A stretch of DNA of 64,000 bases, from the NCBI RefSeq assembly GCF_000281715.2, contig NZ_CP124576.1:193501-257500 (forward strand), in the 5' to 3' direction. The position numbers and the translations under genes were made by a program. Under the pieces are notes generated by a model. That model saw only the letters and a list, made by a program, of their open reading frames with translations. It ran no database searches and was not told the origin of the DNA. Below, piece after piece: positions 18,285 to 27,574 of this stretch (within the stretch, counting starts at the first letter, position 1; the number at the start of each line of letters is the position of its first letter). Origin of the DNA: Sphingobium sp. AP49 (GTDB taxonomy: Bacteria > Pseudomonadota > Alphaproteobacteria > Sphingomonadales > Sphingomonadaceae).

Positions 18285-19183
18285 ACCGCCTGACCGGGAC
18301 GCTGATTCGCAGCGCCGCCACCATCATCATCGTCATCCTTGCCGTCATCGTCGCGGTCTGGATGTGGAACCATTATGAGCGCAGCCCCTGGACCCGCGAT
18401 GGCCGCGTGCGCGCCGATGTGGTGCGCGTGACGCCCGATATCGGCGGCCTCGTCACCTCGGTCGCGGTGCGCGACAACCAGCAGGTGAAGGCGGGCGACC
18501 TGCTCTTCGTCATCGACACGCCGCGCTATGCGCTGGCGCTGGAACAGGCGGAGGCGCAGATCGCCAGCGCCCAGGCGACGCTCGGCCAGGCCCGGCGGGA
18601 GGCGACCCGCGATCTGGCGCTGGGCGATCTCGTCGCCAAGGAAAGCCATGAGCAGAATCTCGCCCGCGTCGCCACGGCGCAGGCCGCGCTGGCCGAGGCG
18701 CGGAGTTCGCGCGACGCGGCTGCCTTGAACCTCAAGCGCACCCAGGTCCGTGCCTCCGTCAACGGCGTGGTCACCAATCTCGATCTTCACCCCGGCGATT
18801 ATCTGGGCGCCGGCACCCAGGCGATGGCGCTGATCGACAGCGACAGCCTGCGGGTGGAGGGCTATTTCGAGGAAACCAAGCTGCCTTTGGTCTGCATCGG
18901 CGCGCCCGTCACCGTCCGCCTGATGGGCGAGCGGCAGGATCTGCACGGCAAGGTCGAAAGCATCGCCTATGGCATCAATGATTCGACCCGCAGCGATTCC
19001 GGCAATCTCCTGCCCACGGTCGAGCCGACCTTCTCGTGGGTTCGCCTCGCCCAGCGCATCCCGGTCCGGGTGAAGCTCACCAATGTCCCGGCCAATATCA
19101 CGCTGATCTCCGGCCGCACCGCCACGGTCACGGTCGAACCGGCGAAGAAGGATGCCAAGCCGGGAAGCTGCCGCCATGCGTAA
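18281..19183 (+). CDS. HlyD-family membrane fusion protein (AaeA/EmrA-like)
   Basis: A 300-residue protein with one N-terminal membrane helix (about residues 10-28, TIIIVILAVIVAVWMW), then the biotinyl-lipoyl-like segment (VRVTPDIGGLVTSVAVRDNQQVKAGD), an alpha-helical hairpin (about 75-150) and a second lipoyl half plus beta-barrel (LDLHPGDYLGAGTQAMALID). It connects the FUSC pump to the outer-membrane channel across the periplasm. Its last 8 bases overlap the start of the NodT gene. Confidence 0.92.
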   Translation: MNRLTGTLIRSAATIIIVILAVIVAVWMWNHYERSPWTRDGRVRADVVRVTPDIGGLVTSVAVRDNQQVKAGDLLFVIDTPRYALALEQAEAQIASAQATLGQARREATRDLALGDLVAKESHEQNLARVATAQAALAEARSSRDAAALNLKRTQVRASVNGVVTNLDLHPGDYLGAGTQAMALIDSDSLRVEGYFEETKLPLVCIGAPVTVRLMGERQDLHGKVESIAYGINDSTRSDSGNLLPTVEPTFSWVRLAQRIPVRVKLTNVPANITLISGRTATVTVEPAKKDAKPGSCRHA

Positions 19184-20618
19184 GGGCCTTGCTGCATCCT
19201 TGATGGCCCTGGCGCTCAGCGCCTGTGCCACCGCCGGGCCGGATTATCATCCGCCCGAACATTCGGCCGCGACCGCGCCGGCCGCGCAGGGCGCCTTCCA
19301 GTCGGCGCAGGGTGCGGGCTTCAGCAATGCGGCGCTGCCCGACCATTGGTGGAAACTCTATAATGATCCCCGGCTCGACGCGCTGATTGCCGAGGCGCTG
19401 ACCGCCAATACCGACCTGCGCGTCGCCAATGCCAATCTCACCGCGGCGGAGGCCGTGCTACGCGAGACGGAGGCAGGGCGCCAGATCAGCACCACGATCA
19501 GCGGCGGCGAAACGCTGGCACGGCCCTCGGGCGTGACCCAGCATCTGCCCGGCTCGGTCAGCTATGATTTCGGCCTCAGCGCCGCCTATCCGCTCGACCT
19601 CAATGGCCGAATCCGCCGCGCGATCGAATCGAGCAGCGCCGATGTCGAGGCGGTGACCGCCGCGCGCGACTATGTCCGCGTCAGCGTCGCTGCCGCCACG
19701 GCCAAGGCCTATGCCCAGGTCTGCGCCGCCAATTATGCGCTCGGCGTCAATCGCCGGGTGGTCTCGCTCCAGCGCGATACGCTCAACGCCACCCAGCGCC
19801 TGTTCAAGGGCGGTCGCGGCACCGCCTTCGACGTCAGCCGCGCCCAGGCGGCGGTGGACCAGAGCGAGGCGACGCTGCCGGTCTATGAGGCGCAGCGCCA
19901 GAGCGGCCTCTATCTGCTCGCCACCCTGCTCGGCCGTCCACCGGCCGATTATCCCAAGGATGTGGAAGGCTGCGCCACCCTGCCGTCGCTCGGTGCGCCG
20001 CTGCCGGTGGGCGACGGCATGGCATTGATCCGCCGCCGCCCGGACATTCGTCAGGCCGAACGGACGATCGCTTCCGACACGGCAACCCTGGGCGTCGCCA
20101 TGGCCGATCTCTATCCGCAGGTCAGCATCGGCGGCTCGGTCGGTCTGTCCGGCCCGCTCAAGGATTTCGGCTCCGGCTCCGCCTTCGGCTTCAGCCTCGG
20201 CCCGCTCATCAGTTGGACCTTCCCCAACCGCCCGGTGGTCCGCGCCCGCATCGCCCAGGCCGATGCCCAGGTGCAGGCCGATCTCGCCAGCTTCGACGGC
20301 AGCGTGCTGGAAGCGCTGCGCCAGACCGAAACTGCGCTCGAAACCTATCGCCGCGACGCGGAAAAGGCCGCCGCGCTCGATCGCGCGCGCGACAGTGCCA
20401 ATGTTTCGGCGGGGCAGGCGAACAAGCTGTTCCGCTTCGGCCGCAGCGATTTCCTCGACCTGCTCGATACCCAGCGCAGCCTCGCCAGCGCCGAATCCTC
20501 GGCCGCGGCCGCCCGCGTCCAGCTGGTGCAGGACCAGATCGCCATCTTCCTGGCGCTGGGCGGCGGCTGGACCTCAGGCGATGCCGGCGACCAGGGCGCG
20601 GGGAACGCGCAGCAATGA
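19176..20618 (+). CDS. NodT-type outer-membrane efflux lipoprotein
   Basis: A 480-residue TolC-like channel subunit of the RND/MFS outer-membrane factor family. The lipobox LALSACATAGPDYHPPE near residue 17 marks it as a lipoprotein anchored at Cys. Two tandem outer-membrane-efflux repeats are visible (WWKLYNDPRLDALIAEAL...; RRPDIRQAERTIASDTATLGVA, which is the family signature). The start MRKGLAAS was chosen to give a normal signal peptide; an in-frame ATG 24 bases upstream would add charged residues. The 3' end overlaps the converging GH43-like gene by 45 bases. Confidence 0.92.
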   Translation: MRKGLAASLMALALSACATAGPDYHPPEHSAATAPAAQGAFQSAQGAGFSNAALPDHWWKLYNDPRLDALIAEALTANTDLRVANANLTAAEAVLRETEAGRQISTTISGGETLARPSGVTQHLPGSVSYDFGLSAAYPLDLNGRIRRAIESSSADVEAVTAARDYVRVSVAAATAKAYAQVCAANYALGVNRRVVSLQRDTLNATQRLFKGGRGTAFDVSRAQAAVDQSEATLPVYEAQRQSGLYLLATLLGRPPADYPKDVEGCATLPSLGAPLPVGDGMALIRRRPDIRQAERTIASDTATLGVAMADLYPQVSIGGSVGLSGPLKDFGSGSAFGFSLGPLISWTFPNRPVVRARIAQADAQVQADLASFDGSVLEALRQTETALETYRRDAEKAAALDRARDSANVSAGQANKLFRFGRSDFLDLLDTQRSLASAESSAAAARVQLVQDQIAIFLALGGGWTSGDAGDQGAGNAQQ

Positions 20619-21515
20619 TCCGTGGCGCGCGCCGGCCGGCATGGTCAGGCGCGCGCTGACGTCGGTCCAGCTGACCATATCGCGCGTCATTGCCGCCCCC
20701 CAGCGCCCCTCCTTGTAGACGTCATAATAGCAGAGCAGCGCATCGCCGACCTGCGCGCTCATCGGCCCTTCGACCCAGCCGGGGGAGAAGGGCGGCGACA
20801 GCGGTCCGAACGGCCCGGTCGGGCTGTCTGCCTTGGCCACCTGCAGCCATTTGTGCGGCGGCTGCACCGTCTCGTCCTTGACGATCAGGTATAGGCCGCC
20901 GCCTGGCGCCTGCGCGAACGTCCCGTCGATCACGCTGAAGCCGGGATCATAGAGCGGCGCGGGCGCGCTGAACGTCTCGAAATCGCTCGTGCTGACCGAC
21001 CAGAGCCGATGATTATAGCCCGACTCCGACGTGCCCGCCGTCTCGGTGAAGCGCCCCTCCACCGTGCTCGACCAGAACAGGATGTGCCGCCCCGTGGCCG
21101 GATCGCGCACCGCCTCGGGCGCCCAGCAATTGCGGGTGCCCGGCACGTCCTTCATCACCGGGATGGCGCGCTGCGGCGACCAGTGGACCAGATCGCGGCT
21201 GGTCGCATGGCCGATCGTCACCCCCTCCCAGGCGGTGGTCCACAGCAGATGATAGACGCCCTTGTCCGCGAACAGATACGGGTCGCGCATCAGCTTCTTC
21301 TCGCCCACCTGCGGCACCAGCAGGCTGCGCCCGCCCGCCAGCGTGCGAAAGGCAAAGCCATCCTCGCTTACCGCCAGTTTGAGGCCATCGGCCTCGCCCT
21401 TGCCGGTGGTGAAATAGGCGAAGACCAGCAGATCATCGGCGCGCGCCGCCGATCGGGTCGCGCACCCCGCCAACGCCAGCGCGCCCAGCCCCAATGTGAA
21501 ATCGCGCCGTCTCAT
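20574..21515 (-). CDS. GH43-like five-bladed beta-propeller glycosidase, Tat lipoprotein
   Basis: 313 residues. The N-terminus (MRRRDFTLGLGALALAGCATRS) has a twin Arg and a lipobox, so it is probably exported by Tat and lipid-anchored. Repeats of the type KLMRDPYLFADKGVYHLLWTT, CWAPEAVRDPATGRHILFWSS and VIDGTFAQAPGGGLYLIVKD carry the acidic residues expected at the centre of a GH43 propeller. Substrates of the family are arabinan, arabinogalactan or xylan side chains; here galactan or arabinan of RG-I is likely from the GH35 and GH53 genes upstream, joined by ATGA overlaps. It is the last gene of unit A and its end overlaps the NodT gene on the other strand. Confidence 0.75.
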   Translation of the reverse strand: MRRRDFTLGLGALALAGCATRSAARADDLLVFAYFTTGKGEADGLKLAVSEDGFAFRTLAGGRSLLVPQVGEKKLMRDPYLFADKGVYHLLWTTAWEGVTIGHATSRDLVHWSPQRAIPVMKDVPGTRNCWAPEAVRDPATGRHILFWSSTVEGRFTETAGTSESGYNHRLWSVSTSDFETFSAPAPLYDPGFSVIDGTFAQAPGGGLYLIVKDETVQPPHKWLQVAKADSPTGPFGPLSPPFSPGWVEGPMSAQVGDALLCYYDVYKEGRWGAAMTRDMVSWTDVSARLTMPAGARHGSLLRVPRALVAGIA

Positions 21516-22726
21516 CAGCGATAATCCTTGGCCATTTGCGGGTAGAGGTCGAGCAGCTTGTTGGCGACATAGTCGCCGCCATGGCCCATCGGCCCGGTCG
21601 GTTCGGGCTTGGGGGCAGCTGCCTGCTGCGACGCCAGCCCGCCCGGCGCCTCCGCGCCATTCAGCCCCTGGCTGATCAGGTCGGGCTTCGCGCCTTCGCC
21701 GGCATTATGCCCATCCTGGTCGAAAATCGCTTCCTGGTGCCGGATCGGCTCCCAGATGAACGTGCCCCAGCCATGCTTGCCGGGCAGGGCGTGGACCAGA
21801 TCGTTGATATAGCGTTTGCGGCTCGAATATTCGGCGACCAGCAGCCCCTTGTCGGGATAGCGCTTCACATATTCGCTGAAGGTCGTGGCCCAGTCGCCCT
21901 GCGCCCGCTGCTGGTAGCAGGAAAAGCCGACCACATCGAAATCCACCTGTCGCGCGATCAGCGCATCGGTCCATTCGCGCACGATCGGCCAGTGCCGGCC
22001 CAGATGATTATGCACCTGGATCGCGACGTCCGGCTCGGCCCGGCGCGCACCGGCAATCCCCGCGCGCAGCAGCGCGGCAAAGCCGTCGAACCCGCCAACC
22101 TCGCCGACCCTGGCATGATTGGCGTCGGTCACCGGATTGCCGGTCGACGTCGACAGTTTCACCCGGCCATAGGGCCACAACATGCCGAAGGTCGTCTCAT
22201 TGCCGATCACCGCCATGTCGACCGGCGCGCCGCCCGCCCGCATCGCCACCAGCGTGTCATGGGTATGCGCCTCGACCGCCTTGGCCAGCGCCGGCAGGTC
22301 ATAACCGGCCCAGGCCGCCGGCACGCCCTGATGCTCGGGATCGGCCCAGGTGTCGCTATAATGGAAACTCAGCACCAGCCCCATGCCAGTGTCGCGCACC
22401 CGCTTGCCCAGCTTCACCGTCTGGGCCAGGCCGGCCCAGCCCTTGTCCGGTTCCCGCCTGGAATAGCCCTTGGCCGGGTCGACGAAGATGCGCAGCCGGA
22501 TCGCGTTGAACCCGGCATCGCGCAGGATCAGGATCGGGTCCTTCTGCACGTCGCCCACGAAATAGCGCGCACCGGCCGCCTCATCCTCGGGCACCCAGCT
22601 CACATCGGCGCCGATCAGATAGGGGCCGGGCCGTGCGCCATTCTTCCCCACCGCTGCCAATGCCGGCCGCGCCAGCAGGGGCAGGGTGGCAAGGCCGAAT
22701 GTGCCCCGACGCGTGAAACGGGTCAT
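21515..22726 (-). CDS. GH53 endo-beta-1,4-galactanase, exported
   Basis: A 403-residue protein with a twin-Arg signal peptide (MTRFTRRGTFGLATLPLLARPALA). The GH53 pattern is clear: GADVSWVPEDE at the barrel start, FNAIRLRIFVDPA, VLSFHYSDTWADPEHQ, the acid/base Glu in VIGNETTFGMLWPYG and the nucleophile Glu in LVAEYSSRK. It cuts internal beta-1,4-galactan bonds in type I arabinogalactan. A C-terminal tail rich in Gly/Ala/Pro (about residues 355-380) precedes a last helix. Its start overlaps the GH35 stop and its stop overlaps the GH43-like start by 4 bases each, so the three form one galactan module. Confidence 0.93.
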   Translation of the reverse strand: MTRFTRRGTFGLATLPLLARPALAAVGKNGARPGPYLIGADVSWVPEDEAAGARYFVGDVQKDPILILRDAGFNAIRLRIFVDPAKGYSRREPDKGWAGLAQTVKLGKRVRDTGMGLVLSFHYSDTWADPEHQGVPAAWAGYDLPALAKAVEAHTHDTLVAMRAGGAPVDMAVIGNETTFGMLWPYGRVKLSTSTGNPVTDANHARVGEVGGFDGFAALLRAGIAGARRAEPDVAIQVHNHLGRHWPIVREWTDALIARQVDFDVVGFSCYQQRAQGDWATTFSEYVKRYPDKGLLVAEYSSRKRYINDLVHALPGKHGWGTFIWEPIRHQEAIFDQDGHNAGEGAKPDLISQGLNGAEAPGGLASQQAAAPKPEPTGPMGHGGDYVANKLLDLYPQMAKDYR

Positions 22727-25119
22727 GCCTTCACCTCCAGGCGATATTCCGGAACGATGCGCAGCACCTCCAGCGTTGCCACCTGTTCCCCCGGCGGCAG
22801 CTTCGCCCGCGCCGCATCGTCCAGATAGATCGGCGCATCGGCGCGCAGCGGCATCACCGTCAGCGTCCAGGGCCGCCCCAGCCGCGCGGCAAAGCGCTTG
22901 AGGCCGATCCGCCAGACCCGCCCGTCCCAATAGGCATCGTCCAGCATGTCGGGGCCATCGAACAGCCGGCCGATATCGCCGCGCCAGTCAATCTCCAGAA
23001 AGGCGTCGCCACCCTCGGCCAGAACATCCTTGGGGATGGTGAAGCTAAAGGCCGCCGCCGCCTTGTGCGCCTCGGGCAGGGGCTGCATCGCCGCCTTGGC
23101 CGGCCCGCCAATCTCGATCGGCGGCGCCGTGCCGGCCTCGCGCGTTTGGCTGAAGGGCAGGGGCGCGAGGCCTGTCGCTTTCGCCGTCATCATCGCCGCC
23201 TTGCCGGGCAATATCTGCCAGGCAAACCGCGCCTCGCCGCGCTGGCGCAGTTCCAGCCCGTTCGGCCCGAACAGCACATCCGCCGCGCTCAGCACCACGC
23301 GCCGCTCGCCACCGATCTCGCCGACCCAGATACGCTTTGCCGCGTCCCGCTCGATCAGCAGCAGTCGCACCGATCGCCCGTCTGCGCCGGTCACCCGCAC
23401 CGGCCGCGTCGCGGATGGCGGCACCTGGACGATCACCCGTCCACCTTCGCTGCGCGCCGGTGCATCAACCTTCGTTCCCGCCGGGAAGGCCAGCTCCACG
23501 GGGCCGGGCAGGCAGGCCGCCATCACATGGATCGGCCCGTCGCTGTCGGCGATGCGCGTCACCGGCTGCGCCGTCGCCCAGTCGAGCCGCACCCCGTCCA
23601 GATCCATGCCGATCGGCCAGAAGAAATTGTCGCCCGGCGCGATCGTCACCGGCCGGCTCGGCAGGCGGACCGCGCCGCCGGCCAATGTCACATTGAACTG
23701 CGTGCCGGGATGCGCCGCCGTGCCATATTGGCGGACATGATTGTTGACGAACAGGAAGCCGGTGTCGCCCTTCGCCCGTACCGCCCAGCGCAGCGTCTTG
23801 AGGTCATCCTTGTCGGCCGGCAGCACGGCCGGCGCATGCACCGTCATCGGTGCCAGCGTCTCGCCATATGCGGCCAGGAAATAATGGAGCGGGCGCAACG
23901 CCGCGCTCACCGGATTGACCTCGCCATATTGGCCGATCGGCGCCTGGAAGTCATAGGCGATCGCCGGGCAGTCATTATAGCCGCCGGACCGCTGCGTTTC
24001 CTCCAGCATGCGCCCGTTCGCCATCGGGTTGGCGCCGCCATGGAACATATAATAGCCCAGCAGATTGACGCCCGACCCGACCTGCGTCGTCACCGCCGCC
24101 GCCACGTCGGCCGGTTGCAGCAATGGCCGCCGCCGATACATGACCGGCACGCCGCCGCCATATTCCGCGCCCAGGAAGGGCGTATCTTCCATGTCGCTGT
24201 CGGCGTCGCCGCGCCGCCCGCCGCGCGTCTGCGCGCCCAGGTCGCCGCTCACCCGGCTGTCGAAGCGGAACAGGTAATTTTCCTTGGGCGGCAGTTTCAC
24301 CGTCTTCGCCGACCAGGGTTCGTCGGGATAGCCGCCATGCACCGGCACGACCTCGCCCTTGGGATAGACGGTCTGGTCCCATCCGGTCACGGTATAGAGC
24401 GGCACGTCGAAGCCGATCCGCAGCGCCAGCGCCTTCAGCGCCGCGATATGCTCCCGGCCTTGTCCGGGGCCGCCCAGATTATATTCATTCTCGACCTGCA
24501 TGCCGATGATCGGCCCGCCATCCTTCCACATCAGCCCGCCCAGCTGATCGTGCAGCCCGCGCCAGAAACGCTCGACCTGCGCCATATAGGCGGGGTCGTT
24601 GCTGCGCGTGCGGGTGCTGCCGGCGATCCAGTCGGGAATGCCGCCAAATCGCGCCTCGGCATGGCCCCAGGGGCCGGGCCGCAGGAAGAAAAGCAGGCCA
24701 TGTTTCTGGCAGAGCCGCACGAAGCGCCCGATATCGCGGTCGCCGGTCCAGTCGAGCGTGCCGGGCGCCAGCTCGACATGGTTCCACAGCACGTATGAGG
24801 CGACGATGCCGACGCCGGCCGCCTTCATCTTCAGCAATTCCTCTTCCCAATATTCGCTCGGGAAGCGGGTGAAGTGAAATTCGCCCATCACCGGCAGCCA
24901 GGGCCGGTCGTCGCGGGTCAGATAGAGATTGGTGATGCCGATCCGCCCCTGCGGCCCGGCGCCGGTGCCCATGTGGAGATGCCCGGATTTGAGCGGCAGG
25001 CCCGGCTTGCGCGCGTCCAGGCTGTTGGCCGTCTGGGCCAGCGCATCAGCGGGAAGGGCGAGGCCCAGGCCGGCAAGGCCCGTGGCAGTGAGCGCCGTGC
25101 GCCGGTCGATATCGGGCAT
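22723..25119 (-). CDS. GH35 beta-galactosidase, exported
   Basis: A 798-residue protein. The start MPDIDRRTALTATG is preceded by AGGAGG with 4 bases spacing and opens a twin-Arg-type signal peptide ending ADALAQ. GH35 residues are visible: MGEFHFTRFPSEYWEEEL, the acid/base Glu in MQVENEYN and the nucleophile Glu in LGAEYGGG. The C-terminal half is beta-rich and holds a jelly-roll (FLEIDWRGDIGRLFDGPDMLDDAYWDGRVW). It removes terminal beta-galactose, complementing the endo-acting GH53. A 12-bp hairpin lies in the 93-base gap after kduD. Confidence 0.92.
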   Translation of the reverse strand: MPDIDRRTALTATGLAGLGLALPADALAQTANSLDARKPGLPLKSGHLHMGTGAGPQGRIGITNLYLTRDDRPWLPVMGEFHFTRFPSEYWEEELLKMKAAGVGIVASYVLWNHVELAPGTLDWTGDRDIGRFVRLCQKHGLLFFLRPGPWGHAEARFGGIPDWIAGSTRTRSNDPAYMAQVERFWRGLHDQLGGLMWKDGGPIIGMQVENEYNLGGPGQGREHIAALKALALRIGFDVPLYTVTGWDQTVYPKGEVVPVHGGYPDEPWSAKTVKLPPKENYLFRFDSRVSGDLGAQTRGGRRGDADSDMEDTPFLGAEYGGGVPVMYRRRPLLQPADVAAAVTTQVGSGVNLLGYYMFHGGANPMANGRMLEETQRSGGYNDCPAIAYDFQAPIGQYGEVNPVSAALRPLHYFLAAYGETLAPMTVHAPAVLPADKDDLKTLRWAVRAKGDTGFLFVNNHVRQYGTAAHPGTQFNVTLAGGAVRLPSRPVTIAPGDNFFWPIGMDLDGVRLDWATAQPVTRIADSDGPIHVMAACLPGPVELAFPAGTKVDAPARSEGGRVIVQVPPSATRPVRVTGADGRSVRLLLIERDAAKRIWVGEIGGERRVVLSAADVLFGPNGLELRQRGEARFAWQILPGKAAMMTAKATGLAPLPFSQTREAGTAPPIEIGGPAKAAMQPLPEAHKAAAAFSFTIPKDVLAEGGDAFLEIDWRGDIGRLFDGPDMLDDAYWDGRVWRIGLKRFAARLGRPWTLTVMPLRADAPIYLDDAARAKLPPGEQVATLEVLRIVPEYRLEVKA

Positions 25120-25171
25120 CCGTCCTCCTGTAGTGAAACGGGAGGCTGAGCCCTCCTCTTTGGTCAGGGTT

Positions 25172-25206
25172 GTCCTGCGCCCGCCCATCAGGAACGGGCG
25201 CAGGAC
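25172..25206 (-). repeat. 12-bp perfect hairpin between kduD and the GH35 gene
   Basis: GTCCTGCGCCCG / CGGGCGCAGGAC with an 11-base loop, just after the kduD stop. No U-tract follows, so it is a weak terminator or an mRNA-stabilising stem that sets lower expression of the galactanase module. Confidence 0.6.
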
Positions 25207-25212
25207 GGGATA

Positions 25213-25968
25213 TCAGCGGGCCAGCCAGCCGCCATCGACGGCCAGGACATGGCCATGGATATAGTTGGCCGCCGGCGAGGCGAGGAACACGGCGGCGCCG
25301 CCAATGTCGCTCGGGTCGCCCCAGCGGCCGGCCGGGATGCGCTCCTGGATCTGGCGGTTGCGGGTCTCGTCGGCCTGCAGCGCGGCGGTGTTGTTGGTCG
25401 CGATATAGCCCGGCGCGATCGCGTTGACGTTGACGCCCCTGGCCGCCCATTCGTTCGCCAGCAGCTTGGTAAGGCCGGCGACGCCGCTCTTCGACGCGGT
25501 ATAGCTCGGCACCCGGATGCCGCCCTGGAACGACAGGAGCGAGGCGATGTTGACGATCTTGCCTGAACCCTGTGCCAGCATGTGCCGCCCGGCCGCCTGC
25601 GCCAGGAAGAAGGTGGACTTCAAATTGGTGTCGATCACCGCGTCCCAGTCTTCCTCGGTGAAGTCGACGCTGTCGGCGCGGCGGATGATGCCGGCATTGT
25701 TGATGAGGATGTCGAGCCCGCCCAGCTTCGCGATCGTCTCGTCGACGACGCGCTGCACCGGCTCGATGCTCGACAGGTCAGCCGAGACGATCTCCGCCTT
25801 GCGGCCGAGCGCCCGGACCTTTGCGACGGTGTCCTCCGCCGGGGTGCGGCCGACCGCCGCAATGTCGGCGCCGGCCGCCGCCAACGACAGCGCGATCGCC
25901 TGGCCGATGCCGGTATTGGCGCCGGTGACGATGGCGACCTTGCCACCAAGATCGAAGATAGTGCTCAT
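25213..25968 (-). CDS. kduD: 2-dehydro-3-deoxy-D-gluconate 5-dehydrogenase KduD
   Basis: A 251-residue classical short-chain dehydrogenase: nucleotide motif TGANTGIGQ, NNAGIIRR, catalytic Ser in IVNIASLLSFQGG and YTASK for Tyr/Lys. The IIRRADSVDF and RVPSYTASKSGVAG segments are typical of KduD. It reduces 3-deoxy-D-glycero-2,5-hexodiulosonate, the KduI product, to 2-keto-3-deoxygluconate in the cytoplasm. The partner kduI lies 49 bases upstream in the same unit. KdgK and KdgA, needed for the next steps, are not in the window. Confidence 0.93.
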   Translation of the reverse strand: MSTIFDLGGKVAIVTGANTGIGQAIALSLAAAGADIAAVGRTPAEDTVAKVRALGRKAEIVSADLSSIEPVQRVVDETIAKLGGLDILINNAGIIRRADSVDFTEEDWDAVIDTNLKSTFFLAQAAGRHMLAQGSGKIVNIASLLSFQGGIRVPSYTASKSGVAGLTKLLANEWAARGVNVNAIAPGYIATNNTAALQADETRNRQIQERIPAGRWGDPSDIGGAAVFLASPAANYIHGHVLAVDGGWLAR

Positions 25969-25982
25969 GTCAGGACTCCCTG

Positions 25983-26008
25983 GCCCCTCCCGCCAGAGCG
26001 GAAGGGGC
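25983..26008 (-). repeat. Hairpin between kduI and kduD
   Basis: GCCCCTCCCGC / GCGGAAGGGGC forms an 11-bp stem with one mismatch and a 4-base loop in the 49-base gap. It has an A-run, not a T-run, downstream on the coding strand, so it is more likely a processing or stabilising stem. Confidence 0.45.
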
Positions 26009-26017
26009 GAAAAACCG

Positions 26018-26857
26018 TCAGGCCAGCTGGCAGATGTCCAGCACGTTCATGTCGGTATAGTCCTGGTTCTCGCCGGCCATCGCCCAGATGAAGGCATAGG
26101 CCTTGGTGCCCGAGCCCATATGGATCGACCAGGGCGGCGAGATCACCGCTTCCTCGTTGGCCATGACGATGTGACGCATCGCATCGCCTTCGCCCATATA
26201 GTGGAAGACGCGGTCGGCATCGCCATCCAGCTCGAAATAGAAATAAATCTCGCTGCGGCGCTCATGGATGTGCGGGGGCATGGTGTTCCACACCGAACCG
26301 GGCTTCAGGACCGTGAGGCCCATCACCAGCTGCGCGCTGTCGCAGATGCCGGGGATGACGAGCTGGAAGATGGTGCGCTCGTTCGATTCCTCCAGGCTGC
26401 CGCGCTCCAGCGCATTGGCGTCGGCGATGCCGAGCTTGCGGGTCGTGAACGCCTTGTGCGCCGGGCAGGAGGCGAGATAATAGCGCGCGCCGGCACCGGC
26501 AAACTCAACATCCTTGGCGCCCATCGTCACATAGAGGCAATCCTTGTTGCCGAGCGTGAAGACCTCGCCGTCGACGGTCACGGTGCCTTCGACGCCCGAA
26601 ACATTGACGATCGCCAGTTCGCGCCGCTCCAGGAAGGGATGGCCCGCTGCCGAGGCCGGCTCGGTCTGCGCCGGCAGCTTCACCGGGGCATCGGCCACCG
26701 CCACGCCGCCGATCACGAAACGCTCGGCATGGGTATAGTTCAGCACGCATTCGCCGTCACGGAACAGCCCGCCGATCAGATAGCGATCCCGCAGCTCCTC
26801 GTTCGACACGCACTCCATCATGTCGGGGTGGGTCGCATAATAGGTCTTGTCGAACAT
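26018..26857 (-). CDS. kduI: 5-dehydro-4-deoxy-D-glucuronate isomerase KduI
   Basis: A 279-residue cupin-type zinc isomerase, the usual family length. The N-terminus [29 protein letters not shown] and the metal-binding segment [17 protein letters not shown] (two His and a Glu) are characteristic. It converts 4-deoxy-5-keto-uronate, formed spontaneously from unsaturated galacturonate released by GH105, into the KduD substrate. The start at 26857 follows GGAG and matches homologues; an in-frame ATG 27 bases upstream is not conserved. It is read after lutC with a 78-base gap. Confidence 0.95.
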   Translation of the reverse strand: MFDKTYYATHPDMMECVSNEELRDRYLIGGLFRDGECVLNYTHAERFVIGGVAVADAPVKLPAQTEPASAAGHPFLERRELAIVNVSGVEGTVTVDGEVFTLGNKDCLYVTMGAKDVEFAGAGARYYLASCPAHKAFTTRKLGIADANALERGSLEESNERTIFQLVIPGICDSAQLVMGLTVLKPGSVWNTMPPHIHERRSEIYFYFELDGDADRVFHYMGEGDAMRHIVMANEEAVISPPWSIHMGSGTKAYAFIWAMAGENQDYTDMNVLDICQLA

Positions 26858-26935
26858 CGGAAATCTCCATCCAAATTTTGGCAAGCTTATAACGGCGCAG
26901 GCGGCGAATGTAAGCCTGTTTTCCCGGAATGTGGA

Positions 26936-27574
26936 CTATTGTTCCGACATATGAGGAAAATCGCCGCGCAGCAGGATGACATGCAGGAAGCGGGGGCCAT
27001 GGGCGCCGCGCACATAAGTGCCCTCGATATCGGTCGTACCCGACACGCCGGTGATCCAATAATGGGCGCGCGGCTGCGGCCCGGCCAGCGGCGCCTCCTC
27101 CAGCCAGGGGGCGATGTCCGCCACGCGCAGCAGCACCAGATGGTGCAGCGTCAGGAAATTGGGCAGCATCGGCGCCTGCGGGCTGGTCTCGAATATCAGC
27201 GACCCGGTCTCGGCAATCCCCTTGCGCGCGATCGCCAGCGCTGCCGCTTCGTCGGGCGCGGCATCCTGATGCAGGGCAAAGCCGCTCCAGTCGCAGCCCG
27301 ACAGGCGCGGGTCGGGCGGCAGGCACAGCGCGCGCGCCTCGCCCTGCGCGTCCAGATAGCGCGCGACGGCAGCGGGTAAATCCATGATCGTTTCGATAAC
27401 GTCATGGCTGGCGCTGACGCTGGGCAGGGCCAGCCGCGCCAGAAACTCCGCCTCGACATGGGCGACATCGACCGCCGGCCGCTCCGGCGTGCCGAGCAGC
27501 GCCGCAGCCTCCGCCGCTATGTCAACTTCGCTGTCATCTTTCAGACGACTTAGGATGGCCTCGCGCGCATTCAT
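26936..27574 (-). CDS. lutC: LutC-type subunit of L-lactate oxidation complex
   Basis: A 212-residue protein of the LUD/LutC family: TGSLIFETSPQAPMLPNFLTLHHLVLLRVADI and HYWITGVSGTTDIEGTYVRGAHGPRFLHVILL are the family's two conserved blocks. With LutA and LutB it forms the iron-sulfur enzyme system that oxidises L-lactate to pyruvate. The ATG overlaps the lutB stop by 4 bases, which fixes the start; the longer open frame upstream runs through lutB and is not real. The gene sits between lutB and kduI in the pectin locus. Confidence 0.92.
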   Translation of the reverse strand: MNAREAILSRLKDDSEVDIAAEAAALLGTPERPAVDVAHVEAEFLARLALPSVSASHDVIETIMDLPAAVARYLDAQGEARALCLPPDPRLSGCDWSGFALHQDAAPDEAAALAIARKGIAETGSLIFETSPQAPMLPNFLTLHHLVLLRVADIAPWLEEAPLAGPQPRAHYWITGVSGTTDIEGTYVRGAHGPRFLHVILLRGDFPHMSEQ

